DNA from: Conidiobolus incongruus B7586
Taxonomy: Eukaryota; Entomophthoromycota; Entomophthoromycetes; Entomophthorales; Conidiobolaceae
Direction of reading: 5' to 3'
DNA length: 27,090 bases
NCBI GenBank assembly: GCA_000697335.1
Contig: JNEM01013474.1
Span: 1-27,090 of the forward strand
Under the pieces are notes generated by a model. That model did not search any database. It had not been told where the DNA came from and was given only the letters and a program-made list of their open reading frames with translations. Position numbers and translations under genes: made by a program. Below, piece after piece: positions 24,101 to 27,090 of this stretch; the stretch's first letter is position 1; every line of letters begins with the position of its first letter.

Positions 24101-27090
24101 ATTTCTAGCAAAATTAATATTTTGATTCATTTATATATAATCTTCAAAATATTTGAAAGTATTACTTAATTCAGGTTTTTATATTCCATTACTCATAATT
24201 ATTATATTTTTACTTGTATGATGCTTGTTAGAAATAATTAACTCGTATCAAAGGCAATTTTTTGTATTGTTGAGTAATGTTGCCATATATTGATAATAAG
24301 ATTTTTTTAATATTTGTTAAAAGACCAATTTTTAAATTTCCTATATAACAATTGTATATATATTATAATAATAACCTTTATATTTAAAATTCAATATATA
24401 ATTAATTTAATTATTTAATATCTTTTATTAAGCAAATTAAGTTGGTTTTGCTCCTATTCTCCTAATGTTTTGTTATTATTCATTGATTATTATACATTGT
24501 TATTTTTTCTTAAAATTTGAGATAATTTTTATTAATATTATTTGATAAATTGATTATATTTACTACAACAGTTAATATATCCAATTCTTCAATTAACCTA
24601 ATAATATATAAATTTAATTATATTATCTTCAATTCAAATCCTATTTTATATTAAATTGACCTTCCTATCAATTATTATTATTATAATACTATGGCTATTA
24701 ATTATTTATTATATATGTTTATTGGTTTGAAATTAAAATTTATTATTCAAAATAATTTAATAAGATCCTTATATACTTGCCTATTAATTTTTTAATTTTT
24801 TTTTAATTTTTTGTTATATTTTATAATTTACAATAGTACTTAAAAATTATTTGATTAAATTTAATATTTTTTATATAATTATTAAAATAATTGATATAAT
24901 AATTTTTATAAATATCACTAATACGTTGATTATTAAATAAAATGGAAAATAATATATAATTTAAAAATATATGAAATAAAATTTATAATTATAATTTTTT
25001 AATTTAAATATATAAAATTCAACTATAACTTTTTTTATTTCAAGATTTAAAATTATATTGATATTTTTTTTAAATTTTCATTAAAAAACAATTGTTTATA
25101 AAAGAAAAAATTTTTTAAATATAATGTTAATTTTAAAACATTTTTTAATAATTATTATCATAAATTTAAAATAATGGGAAATTTTTTAATTTCTGATTTT
25201 TCAAACATATTATTAGTTTTAAATGAATAATTATATATAAAATAATAAGAAATTATATATTTTTAAATTAATTATTTAATTTAATTATATTTAAACTAAA
25301 AAATAATTATCAAAAGTTTTTTTAATATTAGTAAAACTTAATTATAAGCTTTTTAAAATTATTTAAAATTTATAAGTAGCTTTTAATAATGAAATATTAT
25401 TTAAATTAATAATTTATCACTAGGTAAATTATTTTAAGGTTAAAAGAAAAAATATCTAAAACCTATTAAAATCTAAAAAACTAACTTTAACTGTTACTAT
25501 TTCAATTGTTAATAAAGTGAAAAAATATATTAAAAAGTACTTTTTAATTTCAGCTAAAAAATTTTTTTTGATATTTTAATATTAGTTTTATAAGTATTTT
25601 ATATATATTAAAATTTAAACTCAAATTAATAAATAAAAATATAAAATAAATATCTTATAATTTAACTAAAGTTTAAAAAAAATTAGAATAGTTATTACTA
25701 AACAAAACTTATTAAAATATTACTAGAAGCTTAAACTTTTATAATAAATAATTACAATTGATAAATCTTAAATACCTATGTATAATCTTTATTAAAACAT
25801 AAATTAAGATGTTAAATTAAATTAAACTAACCTTTTTTATAAATCCCTTTAAATAAATATTTTGTTAATAACTAAATATTAATTATTATAATAGATTATA
25901 ATAGTATATGCTACTTTTATTTAATTCTTAAAGGAAAATTAATTAATAGTAACTTTTATATTGTTTTTTAAATAAAAGTACTTTTAATAGGCATTTTTAA
26001 TATAATTTGAGAAAACTTATTATTTTATATAATAGTTATAAAATATAAAAATTATAAGTTATAAAAAACTTTTTAATTAAAAATAACTTGAAAAAACTAC
26101 TATATTTAGTATATTCTTTAGATTATAACCTATATAATTATAATTGCTTTAGGTAATTAAAAAACTAGCTTAAAAAAAGAAAATTTTTATAAAAAAATTT
26201 AATTAGTTTATAAAACATTAAATTTTAGTTTTTAATAAAAAGAATTATTTTTTAAGTGTTAGAAGTTTGCTAAAAGTATAACAAAAAGTTATTAATAATA
26301 AAAAAATTATTAAATTTATATTATATATTTATTTTTATATATTATATATTAAAATGATTATTTTTTTTAATCATAAAAAATTCCTATTATTAAAAATACA
26401 AAGTAATATTATATATAAAATATATATGATATGGTATATATAATATATTTTTAATATAATATAACAAATGATTTTATATATAATTAAGTTTTTTAGGTTA
26501 AAATCAAAATTTTAATTTTTAATTCTTAAAAAAGGAATTTTAATAATATTTTTATTAATTAGATAAAGAATTTTTTTAAAATTAAATAATTATTTGATTT
26601 TTAAAATAAAATAAAATTTTCTTTAATTAGGGGTGGATATTTATTGAATTTTTTAATATAGTCTTAATTTTTAAATTAACTTGATAAAGTCTTATTTTAT
26701 TTGTAAATCTATTAACAAAAATATAGTTTTAATCTTTTATAATAAATTTTAAATGATAATGATAAATTTAATGATATATAGTTTAAAATTAAATAATATT
26801 ATATAATAATACCCAAGTGCTTTATTATTAGTAATATTTATCTATATTTTTATTTAATATTAATAGATATACTCAAAACTAATAAATGCCCATAAATAAT
26901 TTTTTACTTTTAAATTTACTTTATATCAAAAATTATTTATTTATATTAAAATTCCAGATAATATATAGCTGTACCTATATTGGTAAAAGGATAATTTAAT
27001 ATATATAATATATGATTAATATTATTGATTTTTTAAATAAATAATTTATTTTTTCAAAATATAAAAATTAAAATCTTAAAATTAAAATTA
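24101..27090. other. Extremely AT-rich, CpG-free, gene-free segment
   Basis: Hand counts of sampled 60-base lines give 20-40% GC before 24,100 and about 3-17% after 24,780, with a mixed stretch between. I found no CpG dinucleotide between about 24,930 and the window end. There is no open frame of 60 codons, no RNA gene and no simple tandem array. It could be a heterochromatic or centromere-like AT isochore or a decayed repeat; no element family is recognisable. Confidence 0.7.
26405..26449. repeat. Imperfect AT palindrome
   Basis: The arm AATATTATATATA (26405-26417) is nearly complementary to TATATATAATATATT (26435-26449), enclosing a short loop with GATATGG. It may be chance in so AT-rich a region. 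Confidence 0.4.

Overview
The window looks like nuclear DNA from an AT-rich, intron-dense fungus. The genes are eukaryotic housekeeping genes with fungal affinities: zuotin without C-terminal SANT domains, RNA polymerase I subunit A12, a NUP42-type nucleoporin, UTP7, and a SYT1/EFA6-type ARF exchange factor. I infer 27 spliceosomal introns, all 47-64 bp with GT..AG ends. There are two tRNA genes with pol III boxes. The very low GC between genes (roughly 20-25%) and the gaps of several kb would fit an early-diverging lineage (Zoopagomycota or Mucoromycota type) better than a compact yeast, but the species cannot be fixed from the sequence.

Layout from left to right: 3' part of ZUO1 (+, 1-989); tRNA-Ala(AGC); SFA1, the class III alcohol dehydrogenase / glutathione-dependent formaldehyde dehydrogenase, in 13 exons (-, 1952-3720); a gap; NUP42 in 5 exons (-, 5418-7194), divergent from single-exon RPA12 (+, 7389-7781); an unrecognised secreted acidic tandem-repeat protein (-, 8481-10070); tRNA-Glu(TTC); a protein with two histone-fold-like regions in 3 exons (-, 12106-13262); a 2.4 kb gap; UTP7 in 7 exons (-, 15667-17589); and an ARF guanine-nucleotide exchange factor (Sec7-PH-coiled coil) in 4 exons (-, 18994-21391). 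The last 5.7 kb has no recognisable gene. From about 24.1-24.4 kb the GC content falls, reaching roughly 10% or less, and CpG vanishes.

Several genes serve ribosome production and protein synthesis (RPA12, UTP7, zuotin, two tRNAs), but there is no operon-like arrangement. The parts most likely to be undescribed are the secreted repeat protein, with a 26-residue unit and a 156-bp higher-order dimer, and the two-histone-fold-like protein. The AT desert also merits attention. I saw no CRISPR array and no recognisable transposon or viral fossil.
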